Part shown: piece after piece, positions 35,347 to 44,247 of the stretch
How positions within the stretch are numbered: the stretch's first letter is position 1
Layout: every line of letters starts with the position of its first letter
Assembly: GCF_900114475.1 (NCBI RefSeq)
Contig: NZ_FOTE01000008.1
Span: 248,001-312,000, forward strand
Origin: Paenibacillus sp. 1_12
Lineage (GTDB): Bacteria > Bacillota > Bacilli > Paenibacillales > NBRC-103111
Direction: 5' to 3'
Length of the DNA: 64,000 bases
The notes under the pieces: generated by a model
Told to the model about the DNA's origin: nothing
Database searches by the model: none
The model's input: the letters and a program-made list of their open reading frames with translations, nothing else
Made by a program: the position numbers and the translations under genes

Positions 35347-35741
35347 AAGCCGCTTTGGTGGAGATGCTGAGCGTTTATATTTTGCTGCTGCTGCTGTTTC
35401 AGCCGATTTTGCATGATATTTATTCAACACGGGCTAATGCGGTAGAAATGGTGCTCGACAGTGCCATTCAAAAAGCAGCTAATGCAGATAACGGACGGTT
35501 TACGCCGGAAATTATCGATGAGATGCGGTATACGCTAGAGCATACCTTTTTGCTGGATGGTGCGGATATCGGATTTATCGGAACCACGGTACTCACACCT
35601 AGGGGTGAATATATTGAGGGAACGCTTTATGTAAAAAGCACGCCACGTTGGCTGTTTCACAGCATGTTTGGCAGCCAGGACCGCGACCCCCAGCAAATTG
35701 TCCGTTATGCCAAACAGATGAGCGAGGCGATGGTACGGTGA
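35343..35741 (+). CDS. TadE-like pseudopilin
   Basis: 132 aa. The N-terminus (MKAALVEMLSVYILLLLLFQPIL) matches the pattern of TadE/TadF minor pilins, with ALVE just ahead of the hydrophobic helix. A polar C-terminal domain with beta-like segments follows (TTVLTPRGEYIEGTLYVKS). It overlaps the preceding gene by four bases and is followed 13 bases later by another small exported protein. Likely a minor subunit of the pilus or fibre. Confidence 0.65.
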   Translation: MKAALVEMLSVYILLLLLFQPILHDIYSTRANAVEMVLDSAIQKAANADNGRFTPEIIDEMRYTLEHTFLLDGADIGFIGTTVLTPRGEYIEGTLYVKSTPRWLFHSMFGSQDRDPQQIVRYAKQMSEAMVR

Positions 35742-35754
35742 TGGTGATGGAAAC

Positions 35755-36264
35755 ATGAATAGAGCGCTGCTGCTGCTGTTTGTGGTGTTAATGTTTTTGT
35801 ACACGACGGGGTTTGAGGCAGACCGCTTTGTTACGACGACGACGCATAATCGTTTGAAATTCACTTTGAATCGCGGCGCTCATGATGCGGCTCTGCAGGT
35901 GAATAAGGATTGGCTTGCTGATGGTCTTGTGGTATTTGATCGTCCGCTTGCACATGCAGCCTTTGAAGCAGGACTTCGGGGAAATTTACAGCTTCGTCTA
36001 GATGGAACGCCTTCTATAGGCAGTCTGCTGTCTGCTGCGCCTGTTATTGTATTTGAAGATTATGTAGACGATCTGTCTCCAGAGGTGGTGTTTCCATACA
36101 GCTATGTGAGGGAAAGTGAGCATATTGTTCAGGTTCTGAAGGGGCCTGCTGTGATCTATAGGGTAAAGGTGAAGCTGCCACGCAGCAGTTCAATGTCTTA
36201 TGACGGTGATGTTTATAAAACGGTTATTTACGAATATCCGCTGGATTTCAAGTCAAGCCAGTAA
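35755..36264 (+). CDS. Membrane-anchored small protein of the Tad-like locus
   Basis: 169 aa. The hydrophobic N-terminus (ALLLLFVVLMFLYTTGF) is followed by an extracytoplasmic domain of about 145 residues, including THNRLKFTLNRGAHDAALQV, which resembles the start of the pilin-type helix in the preceding protein. There is a C-terminal beta-rich part (VIYRVKVKLPRSS). Weak ribosome site; probably coupled to the gene 13 bases upstream. Not a recognised family. A pseudopilin-like role is inferred from position and topology. Confidence 0.55.
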   Translation: MNRALLLLFVVLMFLYTTGFEADRFVTTTTHNRLKFTLNRGAHDAALQVNKDWLADGLVVFDRPLAHAAFEAGLRGNLQLRLDGTPSIGSLLSAAPVIVFEDYVDDLSPEVVFPYSYVRESEHIVQVLKGPAVIYRVKVKLPRSSSMSYDGDVYKTVIYEYPLDFKSSQ

Positions 36265-36282
36265 AAGGGGGAGGCATGCTGA

Positions 36283-38124
36283 TTGTTTGTGAATAAGGTT
36301 TTAAAGGTTAGTTTTCTGAAAGCCTGCGTGGCGGGTTTAGTTAGTACGTTACTGCTCCCGATAGCTGTTTGCAATACGGCTTTTGCTGCTGCATCGGTTC
36401 CGCCTGCTCCGAGCATGATCCGTATTGAAAATAAGCTCACGGGAATCTCGGATGTAGTTACCGTAACCGGACTGTCTGCCGGAGATATCGTTAAAGTGTA
36501 TACAGATGGCGGAACGGTTACACCAATCGGTACTGCGACGGTAGGCAGCGGCTCGAATAGTGTAGCCATTTCGATCAATCAGCTGGGTGTAACGGCCGGA
36601 TATGTGTATGTTACCGTTACACAACCCACGTATTCGGAAAGCAGACGTATAGTGAAATCGTATTTGGCAGAGCCATTGTCGGTAGCTCCTGCCGCAAGCG
36701 CCATTCGGATTACCAATCATTCAGCGGGTACATCGGATACGGTTGCATTGCTGGGACTGCAAGCAGGAGATGTCGCCAAGGTATATGCAGATGCTTCAAA
36801 AAACACTTTTCTAGGCTCTGCCACTGCAGTAACGGGTACCGCAGAAGGAACCATAATCTCCATCGGGCAGTTGGGAAGCGCTGAAGGTGTTGTCTATGTT
36901 ACGGTCACGGAGTTAGGGAAACGAGAGAGTAGGGTAACGGAAAAGGGATATGCCGGCGAAGCGATGAGCGCTAAACCGAAATTGGCACAAATTCGTGTTA
37001 TGAACGAACTAAGCGGAGCTCACGATCATGTTATCGTGAGCGGTTTGCAGGCAGGTGATATTTTGAAAGTATATGCTTCAGAGAAAGCGGCCTCGGCTTT
37101 GACTCAAGCTGCTGTAGCCCCAGGCTCTGATACAGCTGACGCATCGCTGCCTCAGCTGGGAGTGGGAGAAGGTACTGTTTACGTTACCGTTACAAGCTCA
37201 CCGCTGCAGGAAAGTGAACGCGTTGCCAAACAGTTCCCTTCAGAGCCGGTTACGGCTGCGCCGTCACCAGGGACGATTGTTGTGACCAACGAACCTGTTG
37301 GAACTGATGATCGAATTGAGCTGTCAGGCTTGGCAGCAGGCGATATCGTTAAAGTATATGCAGATGCTTCTTCAACTACTGTGATAGGTTCAGCAACCGC
37401 AGACGGCAGTTCAACCCAAGTAAAGGTATCGGTTTCTCAGCTGGGCAGACAGGCTGGCTATGTATATGTGACAGTGACCTCTTATCTTCGCGGGGAGAGC
37501 CGTCGTGTCATCAAAGCATTTGCCGCTGAATTGGCAAGTGGTGCACCGGATCGGTCCGATATTCAAATTCATAATGCAGTCGGTTCAGAGGATACAGTTA
37601 CGGTCAACAGCTTACAGGCAGGTGATACCGTGAAGGTTTATGCGGATGATATATCAGCAGCTGCCATTGGAAGCGCGACTGCCTCTGATGATGGTAGCTC
37701 TGTTGTGGTTCATGCAGCATTACCTGGAACAGGTTATGGTGTTATTTATGTAACCGTTACCCGTAAGCAAGAGGAAGAAAGTGCACGTACGGCTAAAATA
37801 TATCCAGCTGAGCCTGTAACCCTTCCGCTTTCACCAAACCAGCTGCGGATATCCAATCTGACAGGGGCATACGGAAATGACGAGGTTACGGCGATTGCTA
37901 TCAAGCCGGGTGACACGATAAAGCTATACGCCGATGCGGTAATAGCTACACCGATGCAGACGGTGACTGGGATAGAGGCTTCTGCCTCTGCAGCGCTTGG
38001 AACGACCACAGCCACGATTGGCAGTCTCCAGCTCAACGGGAATGGCGGTCGTCTTTATGTGACGGTAACCTCTCAAGGAAAACGTGAGAGCAGCCGCATT
38101 GTAAAGGTTTATGAGGCTGAATAA
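36283..38124 (+). CDS. Secreted six-repeat beta-sandwich protein
   Basis: 613 aa. The signal peptide (about 1-37, ending NTAFAAAS) is followed by six tandem repeats of about 95 residues. Each has the pattern I-R-I-x-N, then D-x-V-x-V-x-G-L-x-A-G-D-I-V-K-V-Y-x-D, then G-x-V-Y-V-T-V-T with ESRR. Repeats are separated by AEP-type linkers. There is no LPxTG, transmembrane tail or SLH domain. Likely an extracellular adhesin or fibre protein exported with the Tad-like machinery (inference). TTG start eight bases after GGGGGAGG, 18 bases after the preceding gene. Confidence 0.7.
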   Translation: MFVNKVLKVSFLKACVAGLVSTLLLPIAVCNTAFAAASVPPAPSMIRIENKLTGISDVVTVTGLSAGDIVKVYTDGGTVTPIGTATVGSGSNSVAISINQLGVTAGYVYVTVTQPTYSESRRIVKSYLAEPLSVAPAASAIRITNHSAGTSDTVALLGLQAGDVAKVYADASKNTFLGSATAVTGTAEGTIISIGQLGSAEGVVYVTVTELGKRESRVTEKGYAGEAMSAKPKLAQIRVMNELSGAHDHVIVSGLQAGDILKVYASEKAASALTQAAVAPGSDTADASLPQLGVGEGTVYVTVTSSPLQESERVAKQFPSEPVTAAPSPGTIVVTNEPVGTDDRIELSGLAAGDIVKVYADASSTTVIGSATADGSSTQVKVSVSQLGRQAGYVYVTVTSYLRGESRRVIKAFAAELASGAPDRSDIQIHNAVGSEDTVTVNSLQAGDTVKVYADDISAAAIGSATASDDGSSVVVHAALPGTGYGVIYVTVTRKQEEESARTAKIYPAEPVTLPLSPNQLRISNLTGAYGNDEVTAIAIKPGDTIKLYADAVIATPMQTVTGIEASASAALGTTTATIGSLQLNGNGGRLYVTVTSQGKRESSRIVKVYEAE

Positions 38125-38299
38125 GCCTTCACAGTTAGTGGGGAATTGGGGATGTCGCGCTAATTACGACACGTTATCTAAGCTGGTTATACGAATCCTA
38201 TGAGTGAAGTCATACTAATGTAGTCAATATGCAGTACCAACGGAGTCATACTTACGAAAAATGTTTGCATCGTAAACCTTAAGGAGAGGGGCTTGTAAG

Positions 38300-39235
38300 G
38301 TGATCTATTCAAAAAGCAATGTTATTCTACCTAACAAAACAGTTACGGACAGAGCTCGGGCAAACCGAATTATCAAAAACAAAATCAAGCTTATGATTGC
38401 CTTGTCGGTACTATCTCTAATAAGAAAGACGGTCTATGTAATGGCAGCAGTTACTTTGCCTTTTAGCTTGTTGTTTCCAAGTCACACTGGTTTCGCAAGA
38501 TCAAATGAGACGGTAATTTTCTCCGATACTTTTTCAGCAGCTGAGCCTGGTAGCACCGCTGCAGCGAATGGTGAAGAACGTTCTTTATCATTTAGTGATA
38601 TGAGCGGCCATTGGGCGGAAGCTCCGATTCGTGAGGCTGCTGCGAACGGCTTCATATCTGGTTTTGAGGATGGAACCTTCAAGCCGGATCATTCTTTGAC
38701 ACAGGGGGAGTTTGCGGCGCTGCTCACTGCAAGCCTAGGTATCCCCAATCTGGCCTCGACTATAGCCAATTCTGTTCCAAATGCGGCTAATCCTACTGAA
38801 CTTTCTATTCACAACGGTAATATCCAGTCATTAAGTGATGTTGGTATTATGAAGGAAAATGAATTCACATCAGACGAATGGGATCGTGAATTAACCCGTT
38901 CAGTACTCATATTGCTGTGCTTGAGAGTAATGGAACCTGAGACCATGATCGATGAAACGTTGCTTGAACAACGTGCAATTGCCGCAGGTCTGTTGGACGG
39001 TAAACAAGAGGAAGAGGATACCAAGCAAGGACACGTCAATAGCGAGCTAGTGTATGGGCAACCCAATGGCAAGCAGGAGCAAGCCGACAGCATTCAACTG
39101 AATGCGATCACTAAGCAAGTGCAGGCTGCTTGGGCAGCTAAAGTGGCTACACGAGCTGAAGCTGTTGTTATTACGCAGCGACTGCGCAAATCGCTCGGGT
39201 TAGCTGATCCCAATCAGGAGATGCTTCCATACTAA
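38300..39235 (+). CDS. SLH-domain surface protein
   Basis: 311 aa. An N-terminal hydrophobic region (about 32-62) serves as a long signal or anchor. One good SLH motif lies at about 92-140 (FSDMSGHWAEAPIREAAANGFISGFEDGTFKPDHSLTQGEFAAL, read in segments), followed by a weaker partial copy (SLSDVGIMKENEFTSDEWDRELTRSV). SLH domains bind pyruvylated secondary cell-wall polymers. Canonical anchors have three copies; this one has about one and a half. GTG start after AGGAGAGGGG. It may tether the preceding repeat protein or fibre to the wall. Confidence 0.7.
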   Translation: MIYSKSNVILPNKTVTDRARANRIIKNKIKLMIALSVLSLIRKTVYVMAAVTLPFSLLFPSHTGFARSNETVIFSDTFSAAEPGSTAAANGEERSLSFSDMSGHWAEAPIREAAANGFISGFEDGTFKPDHSLTQGEFAALLTASLGIPNLASTIANSVPNAANPTELSIHNGNIQSLSDVGIMKENEFTSDEWDRELTRSVLILLCLRVMEPETMIDETLLEQRAIAAGLLDGKQEEEDTKQGHVNSELVYGQPNGKQEQADSIQLNAITKQVQAAWAAKVATRAEAVVITQRLRKSLGLADPNQEMLPY

Positions 39236-39362
39236 GGTGCAGCTATATCTCAAACGTCAGTGGATAAGCGAACCTCACGTTCCTGTGTATTAGCGAGGGG
39301 TGATCACACAAGTCGTTTTTGAAGGTTTTATCCCTCACTGTGTAAGTAACCTTCGGTAAGAA

Positions 39363-39406
39363 AAGAACCTTCAATTCCACATCTGTAGTGGGTTTTGAAG
39401 GTTCTT
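39363..39406 (+). terminator. Terminator at the end of the Tad-like locus
   Basis: A 12-bp perfect stem AAGAACCTTCAA/TTGAAGGTTCTT. It lies between the SLH gene and the converging aldo/keto reductase gene, so it may serve both. Confidence 0.7.
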
Positions 39407-39488
39407 AGCATATTTTATGGGATTGACACAACCATGTTTACTCTTAGGTGACAGCCTTTTCCACGATCTTACTTGAGATTGCTTTTGA

Positions 39489-40463
39489 TTAGCGCATCGG
39501 TGAAAAGTCTGAAACCTGCTCTAATATGGTTTCAATTTTATCCAGTGTATCGGAGCTTAATTGAACGTCGATTGCTTTTACGTTTTCTTCGATTTGATGC
39601 GGCTGGGTGGCTCCAATAAGAGCTGAGCTTACACCAGGCTGGCGAAGTACCCAGGCTAGAGCAAGCTGTGCCACAGTAATGTCCAGTTCCTTGGCTAGTT
39701 GATCCAGCTCCTGCACGCTATTCAGTACATTATCGTTGAGATAGCTATTAATTATTTGATTTACCGAGCTGTTGGCAGCTCTGCTTTCAGAGGGAAGCGG
39801 CTGTCCCGGCTTATACTTACCAGTGAGTATACCTTGCGCTAATGGCGAAAAGACAACTTGGCCTAACCCTTTGGCTAATGATACAGGCAGCACTTCACGT
39901 TCAATGTATCGTTCGAACATATTATAAATGGGCTGATTGGATATTAAAGGACGCAGGTTCAACCGTTCGCGAATTCCATCTGCCTCCGTAATTTGGGCAG
40001 CGCTCCACTCGCTTACCGCAGCGTATACTATTTTTCCTTGTGCTGTCAGATCGTCCAGTGCTCGTAATGTTTCTTCTAGCGGTGTGTTGACGTCATATCG
40101 ATGACAGAAATAAATATCAACATAATCAGTACCCAGTCTTTTCAAGCTCGCTTCGCACTGCTCCATAATATGCTTGCGCGACAAGCCACGATCGTTGGGT
40201 CCGGACCCCATTGGAAAATACACTTTGGTGGACAATACATAGCTTGAGCGGCTGTAAGGCTTCAATGCGGCACCAATTGCCTTTTCCCCTTCACCTCGAT
40301 TGTACCCGTTGGCTGTATCAAAGAAATTGATACCGCATTCAAAAGCCTTTTCAATGCAGGCGTCAGCCGCCTTCTGCTCAGCAGCAGTACCGTAAGTCAA
40401 CCAACTTCCCAGACTGATTTCACTCACTTTCAGACCGCTTGCACCAAGATTTCTATATTTCAT
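39489..40463 (-). CDS. Aldo/keto reductase
   Basis: 324 aa, voltage-gated-channel-beta-like AKR. The catalytic tetrad is D49, Y54 (FDTANGYNRGEGE), K80 (LSTKV) and the His in DIYFCHRYD. NADPH-binding C-terminal segments are QVVFSPLAQGILTGKY and SSALIGATQPHQIEENV. It reduces aldehydes or ketones with NADPH; substrate unknown. Single gene. Confidence 0.9.
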   Translation of the reverse strand: MKYRNLGASGLKVSEISLGSWLTYGTAAEQKAADACIEKAFECGINFFDTANGYNRGEGEKAIGAALKPYSRSSYVLSTKVYFPMGSGPNDRGLSRKHIMEQCEASLKRLGTDYVDIYFCHRYDVNTPLEETLRALDDLTAQGKIVYAAVSEWSAAQITEADGIRERLNLRPLISNQPIYNMFERYIEREVLPVSLAKGLGQVVFSPLAQGILTGKYKPGQPLPSESRAANSSVNQIINSYLNDNVLNSVQELDQLAKELDITVAQLALAWVLRQPGVSSALIGATQPHQIEENVKAIDVQLSSDTLDKIETILEQVSDFSPMR

Positions 40464-40652
40464 TAACGATTTTCATCCTTTCTTTCTTGTAGATGGGCTT
40501 ATTATATAGGACAACCAAATCTGCTACAAGAGAGCATGTTTTCTATACTTAGTTACCTGAATGAAACTGGATCAGCTGGAGTTGGGTGCTGGATTTTATT
40601 TGGTAATCCTGTTACCCTCTAGTTAAGATCAATCAAAAGGGGACATGAATCT

Positions 40653-41423
40653 ATGGCTTTTATGGACTGTCATTTTTTCTCGGAAACGCTTGGAGTGTCG
40701 GCATCGATGCACGTCATTTTGCCACAGCCTACAAAGGGACAGATCGGAATGGAATCTAATGTCACCAAGAAAAAGCACCCAACGCTTTTTTTATTGCACG
40801 GTTTATCCGATGATCATACCATTTGGATGAGAAGGACCTCTATTGAGAGATACGCTGCTGCTTATGGCTTAGCTGTTGTGATGCCTGCGGTTAATCGCAG
40901 TTTTTATACGGATATGGCTGCTGGCTACAAGTATTGGGCATTTATTAGTGAAGAATTGCCTGCCTTGGCACGGTCTTTTTTTCCGCTATCGGAGGAAAGG
41001 GAGGATACCTTTGTAGCAGGTCTGTCAATGGGGGGATATGGTGCGTTCAAGCTGGCTTTGTCCTGTCCGAATCAGTTCGCCGCAGCAGCAAGCTTGTCTG
41101 GAGCACTTGATATTGCGGAAATCGCCAAGCTGCGCGATCCCGTGGAGTTTGAGCGTATTTTTGGCGACTTGAATCAGGTTTCTGGGAGCCGCAATGATCT
41201 TTTTCAGCTTGCAGGGGAAGTCATGCAGAGTAAGGCGCCAAAGCCGATGCTGTATCAATGCTGTGGTACGGAGGATTTTCTGTATCAGGATAATTTGCGA
41301 TTCCGTGACCATTGCCGTGACTTGAAGCTGGATTTGACTTATGAGGAAGAGCCGGGGAGCCATGAATGGGGTTATTGGGATCAAAAAATTCAAAATGTGC
41401 TGAGCTGGCTGCCTATTCGATAA
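40653..41423 (+). CDS. Alpha/beta-hydrolase esterase (tributyrin esterase/EstA-like)
   Basis: 256 aa of the esterase-D/S-formylglutathione hydrolase-like family. The oxyanion segment is [14 protein letters not shown], the nucleophile S125 lies in [12 protein letters not shown], the Asp in [12 protein letters not shown] and the His in [10 protein letters not shown]. Short-chain ester hydrolase, cytosolic. The ATG follows AAAGGGG. Upstream it diverges from the aldo/keto reductase. Confidence 0.85.
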   Translation: MAFMDCHFFSETLGVSASMHVILPQPTKGQIGMESNVTKKKHPTLFLLHGLSDDHTIWMRRTSIERYAAAYGLAVVMPAVNRSFYTDMAAGYKYWAFISEELPALARSFFPLSEEREDTFVAGLSMGGYGAFKLALSCPNQFAAAASLSGALDIAEIAKLRDPVEFERIFGDLNQVSGSRNDLFQLAGEVMQSKAPKPMLYQCCGTEDFLYQDNLRFRDHCRDLKLDLTYEEEPGSHEWGYWDQKIQNVLSWLPIR

Positions 41424-41498
41424 TGCACAACCAAAGGACTGTTTGGAATCAGTGATGCTACGGGTTCGAGGTGTTTTTGATAGCTTAACAGCGATTGG

Positions 41499-41528
41499 AA
41501 GAGGGGTCTGCTTTCGCAGCGGCTCTTT
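41499..41528 (+). terminator. Possible terminator of the esterase gene
   Basis: AAGAG/CTCTT outer stem with TGC/GCA inner pairing and only a short T-run. Moderate. Confidence 0.4.
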
Positions 41529-41589
41529 GCTGTCATGATGTTTAGTTCATCTTATATAGTTAATGCAGGAAATGGTAAAGGAGAGTATC

Positions 41590-42780
41590 ATGAACGAGCA
41601 TACTGAACGTATAAGGCGGCTCCAAGATAGACTGCTACAGTTGCAGATCGACGGCTGCATGATCACGCAAAATGTAGATTTGTATTATTTTACCGGCTCG
41701 ATGCAGACCGGATATTTGTTTATTCCAAATGAGGGGGAGGCGGTGTTCTTCGTTCGACGGAGTGTTGTGCGAGCAGAGCAGGAATCATCGATTACCGTCG
41801 AGCCGCTTGGCTCCTTCCGAAGCTTCGGGGAACGGCTATCCGAGTTATATCGGTCCGTGTTTCATACAGTACCAACGCGCAGGTTGAGGCTGGCTGCTGA
41901 ATTTGATGTGCTTCCTGTACAGCAGCTCAGACGTTTGGAGACCATACTGCCGCAAGTAGAATGGGTGGATGGCTCGCTGCTGATCCGTGAGCTGCGGATG
42001 ATTAAATCAGCTTTTGAAATTGGACACATTCGTGAAGCAGGCCGAATCATCAATCTGGCTTTTGAGAATGCGCTGGATAAGCTGAGCCCTGGCATGACAG
42101 AGCTGGAGCTGATGAGCCATATTGAGCTATTTGTACGACGTGAGGGTCACATTGGTATCATGAGGATGCGGGGTTATAACCAGGAGGTAATTACGGGGAT
42201 GATTGGAGCTGGGGAAGCAGCAGCAATGCCGACTTACTTCGATGGTCCTGCCGGAGGGCAAGGTGTGTCATCCGCGAGTCCGCAAAGCGCAAGCCGTAGG
42301 CCTATTGCAGTCAATGAGCCGATTCTGATCGATATTGGCTGCTGCATCGATGGCTACGTCATTGATCAAACACGAACCGTCGTCATGGGCAGCTTGGAAG
42401 ATGATTTGTTCGAGGCATATGAGCAGTCGGAGCTGATTATACGCAGTGTTGAATCAAAGCTGCTGCCTGGTGCCGTATGTGAGCAGTTGTACATGCATTC
42501 GCTGCAGATGGCGCATGCTGCAGGACTGAGTGACCATTTTATGGGCTATGGCGACGATCAGGTTAAATTTCTCGGTCATGGAATCGGGCTTGAAATTGAT
42601 GAGCTGCCAGTGCTTGCCAAAGGATTCAGCTACCGTTTGCAGCCTGGAATGGTCATAGCTGTTGAACCTAAATTCACATTTCCGCAGCGTGGGGTAGTTG
42701 GTATTGAGAACAGCTATGCGATTACGGAAACCGGCTTCGAAAAGCTGACCGTATCACGTGAAGGATTAATCCGACTCTAA
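41590..42780 (+). CDS. M24-family Xaa-Pro peptidase
   Basis: 396 aa from the ATG at 41590 (AAAGGAG six bases upstream); an earlier frame start at 41563 lacks a site. An N-terminal creatinase-like domain precedes the pita-bread catalytic domain. Metal ligands are visible as LIDIGC and VIDQTRT (two Asp), FLGHGIGLE (His), AVEPKF (Glu) and GIENSY (Glu). It probably cleaves N-terminal residues before proline in peptides. Single gene. Confidence 0.85.
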   Translation: MNEHTERIRRLQDRLLQLQIDGCMITQNVDLYYFTGSMQTGYLFIPNEGEAVFFVRRSVVRAEQESSITVEPLGSFRSFGERLSELYRSVFHTVPTRRLRLAAEFDVLPVQQLRRLETILPQVEWVDGSLLIRELRMIKSAFEIGHIREAGRIINLAFENALDKLSPGMTELELMSHIELFVRREGHIGIMRMRGYNQEVITGMIGAGEAAAMPTYFDGPAGGQGVSSASPQSASRRPIAVNEPILIDIGCCIDGYVIDQTRTVVMGSLEDDLFEAYEQSELIIRSVESKLLPGAVCEQLYMHSLQMAHAAGLSDHFMGYGDDQVKFLGHGIGLEIDELPVLAKGFSYRLQPGMVIAVEPKFTFPQRGVVGIENSYAITETGFEKLTVSREGLIRL

Positions 42781-42850
42781 ATCATAATGGATTATATATG
42801 AAGCCGTTGCTTTCTTGAATTTCCGCTCAGCACCTGCTTCTATTGCCGAA

Positions 42851-42890
42851 TAACGCCTAGCCTCCGAACCCTAGGGGCTTTTTGGCGTTA
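42851..42890 (+). terminator. Hairpin after the M24 peptidase gene
   Basis: TAACGCC/GGCGTTA outer arms enclose a second hairpin (CCTAG...CTAGG) with a TTTTT run. The remainder of the about 400-base gap (42781-43189) holds no convincing gene. A second inverted repeat (CAACTTCTC/GAGAAGGTTG, 43125-43149) sits just ahead of the next start. Confidence 0.55.
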
Positions 42891-43189
42891 GGTTTATGAC
42901 CGGACTTATGAGCTCTAACGCATCGGGCAAGAGGCTGCAGATGTGGTCGATTATGAATTTGGTTAAGCCATCCCCCGAATCCAGATTAATGCCGCCAGGC
43001 TTGTATAACGTATCCAAAAAAAAGTGCCTTGCCTGTACAAAAATAGGCTGAAACAAACGAAGAAATAACGGAACTATTGCTGTATGCTTAAGCTAAGGCT
43101 TGTAGTAGCGAGGGCTCAAAAAGTCAACTTCTCAGCAACGAGAAGGTTGCAACAATAAATCAAAGCTTGATCATAAAAGGAGACCGGTT

Positions 43190-44152
43190 ATGGCGAATAT
43201 AGTCGTGTTGGATGGCTACACATTAAACCCGGGGGATTTGGACTGGGGAAGATTAGAGCAGCTTGGCAGTGTAACTGTATATGATCGAACTGCTGTCGCT
43301 GATATTGCAGAACGTGCAGCAAATGCGGATATCGTGCTGACCAACAAAACACCCCTGACTGCTTCCATGCTGGAGCAGCTGCCAAAGCTCCAATATATCG
43401 GTGTGCTGGCGACCGGCTACAACATTGTAGATACGGAAGCGGCGAGGCAGCGGGGAATTCCGGTGACCAATATCCCTACATATGGAACGCACTCCGTTGC
43501 CCAGTTCGTATTTGCTCTGCTGCTGGAGCTGTGCCAACGGGTACAGATTCACAGTGACGCAGTTCATGCTGGTGATTGGAACAGCTGTCCTGATTTTTGC
43601 TTTACACGTTCACCGCTGATTGAGCTTTCGGGCAGGACGATGGGATTGATTGGGCTCGGACGTATAGGCGGGCAGGTGGCGAAAATTGCCAATGCTTTTG
43701 ACATGAGGGTTATTGCAGTGGGCAGTGGCAGAAGTAACCCCATTCCTGTGCAGGGCGTTGAGTGGGTAGAGCTTGAACAGCTTTTGGCGGAATCCGATGT
43801 CATCAGTCTGCACTGCCCGTTAACTCCCGCTACGGAAAAGCTGATCAATGCGGAGCGGCTTGCGCTGATGAAGCGTTCGGCTATGCTGATCAATACCTCC
43901 CGCGGAGCACTCATAAACGAGCAGGATTTGGCGGATGCCTTAAATGATCAACGGCTTGCCGGAGCTGCGGTGGACGTATTGTCTGTAGAGCCACCTGTAC
44001 CTACCAATCCGCTGTATACGGCAGCGAACTGTTTGATTACTCCCCACATTGCCTGGGCAACCAAAGAGGCCAGAGCCAGACTGATGGGAACCGCTGTAGA
44101 CAATGTTCAAAGCTTTTTGTCCGGAGAGACTATTCATGTAGTAAACAGATAA
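43190..44152 (+). CDS. D-2-hydroxyacid dehydrogenase (glycerate dehydrogenase-like)
   Basis: 320 aa. The start IVVLDGYTLNPGDLDW is typical of HprA-like glycerate/hydroxypyruvate dehydrogenases. The NAD motif GLIGLGRIGGQVAKI is near residue 147, with LINTSRGALINEQDL and LITPHIAWATKEAR for the catalytic residues. It reduces hydroxypyruvate or another 2-oxoacid with NAD(P)H. AAAGGAGACCGGTT precedes the ATG. Monocistronic, ending in a strong terminator. Confidence 0.85.
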   Translation: MANIVVLDGYTLNPGDLDWGRLEQLGSVTVYDRTAVADIAERAANADIVLTNKTPLTASMLEQLPKLQYIGVLATGYNIVDTEAARQRGIPVTNIPTYGTHSVAQFVFALLLELCQRVQIHSDAVHAGDWNSCPDFCFTRSPLIELSGRTMGLIGLGRIGGQVAKIANAFDMRVIAVGSGRSNPIPVQGVEWVELEQLLAESDVISLHCPLTPATEKLINAERLALMKRSAMLINTSRGALINEQDLADALNDQRLAGAAVDVLSVEPPVPTNPLYTAANCLITPHIAWATKEARARLMGTAVDNVQSFLSGETIHVVNR

Positions 44153-44164
44153 AGTTAATCTAAA

Positions 44165-44210
44165 AAAAAGCATCCCTTATGACTGCTCAGGCAGACTATG
44201 GATGCTTTTT
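44165..44210. terminator. Bidirectional terminator
   Basis: AAAAAGCATCC/GGATGCTTTTT stem with A- and T-runs on both sides, between converging genes. Confidence 0.85.
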
Positions 44211-44247
44211 TGATGTAGAGCTGGCAGGATTATCGTCTCATCCCCAA

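Noticed and set aside
42871-43056. 61-codon minus-strand frame in the gap before the glycerate dehydrogenase-like gene
   Set aside because: TTG start without a ribosome site and it overlaps a hairpin; no recognisable family.
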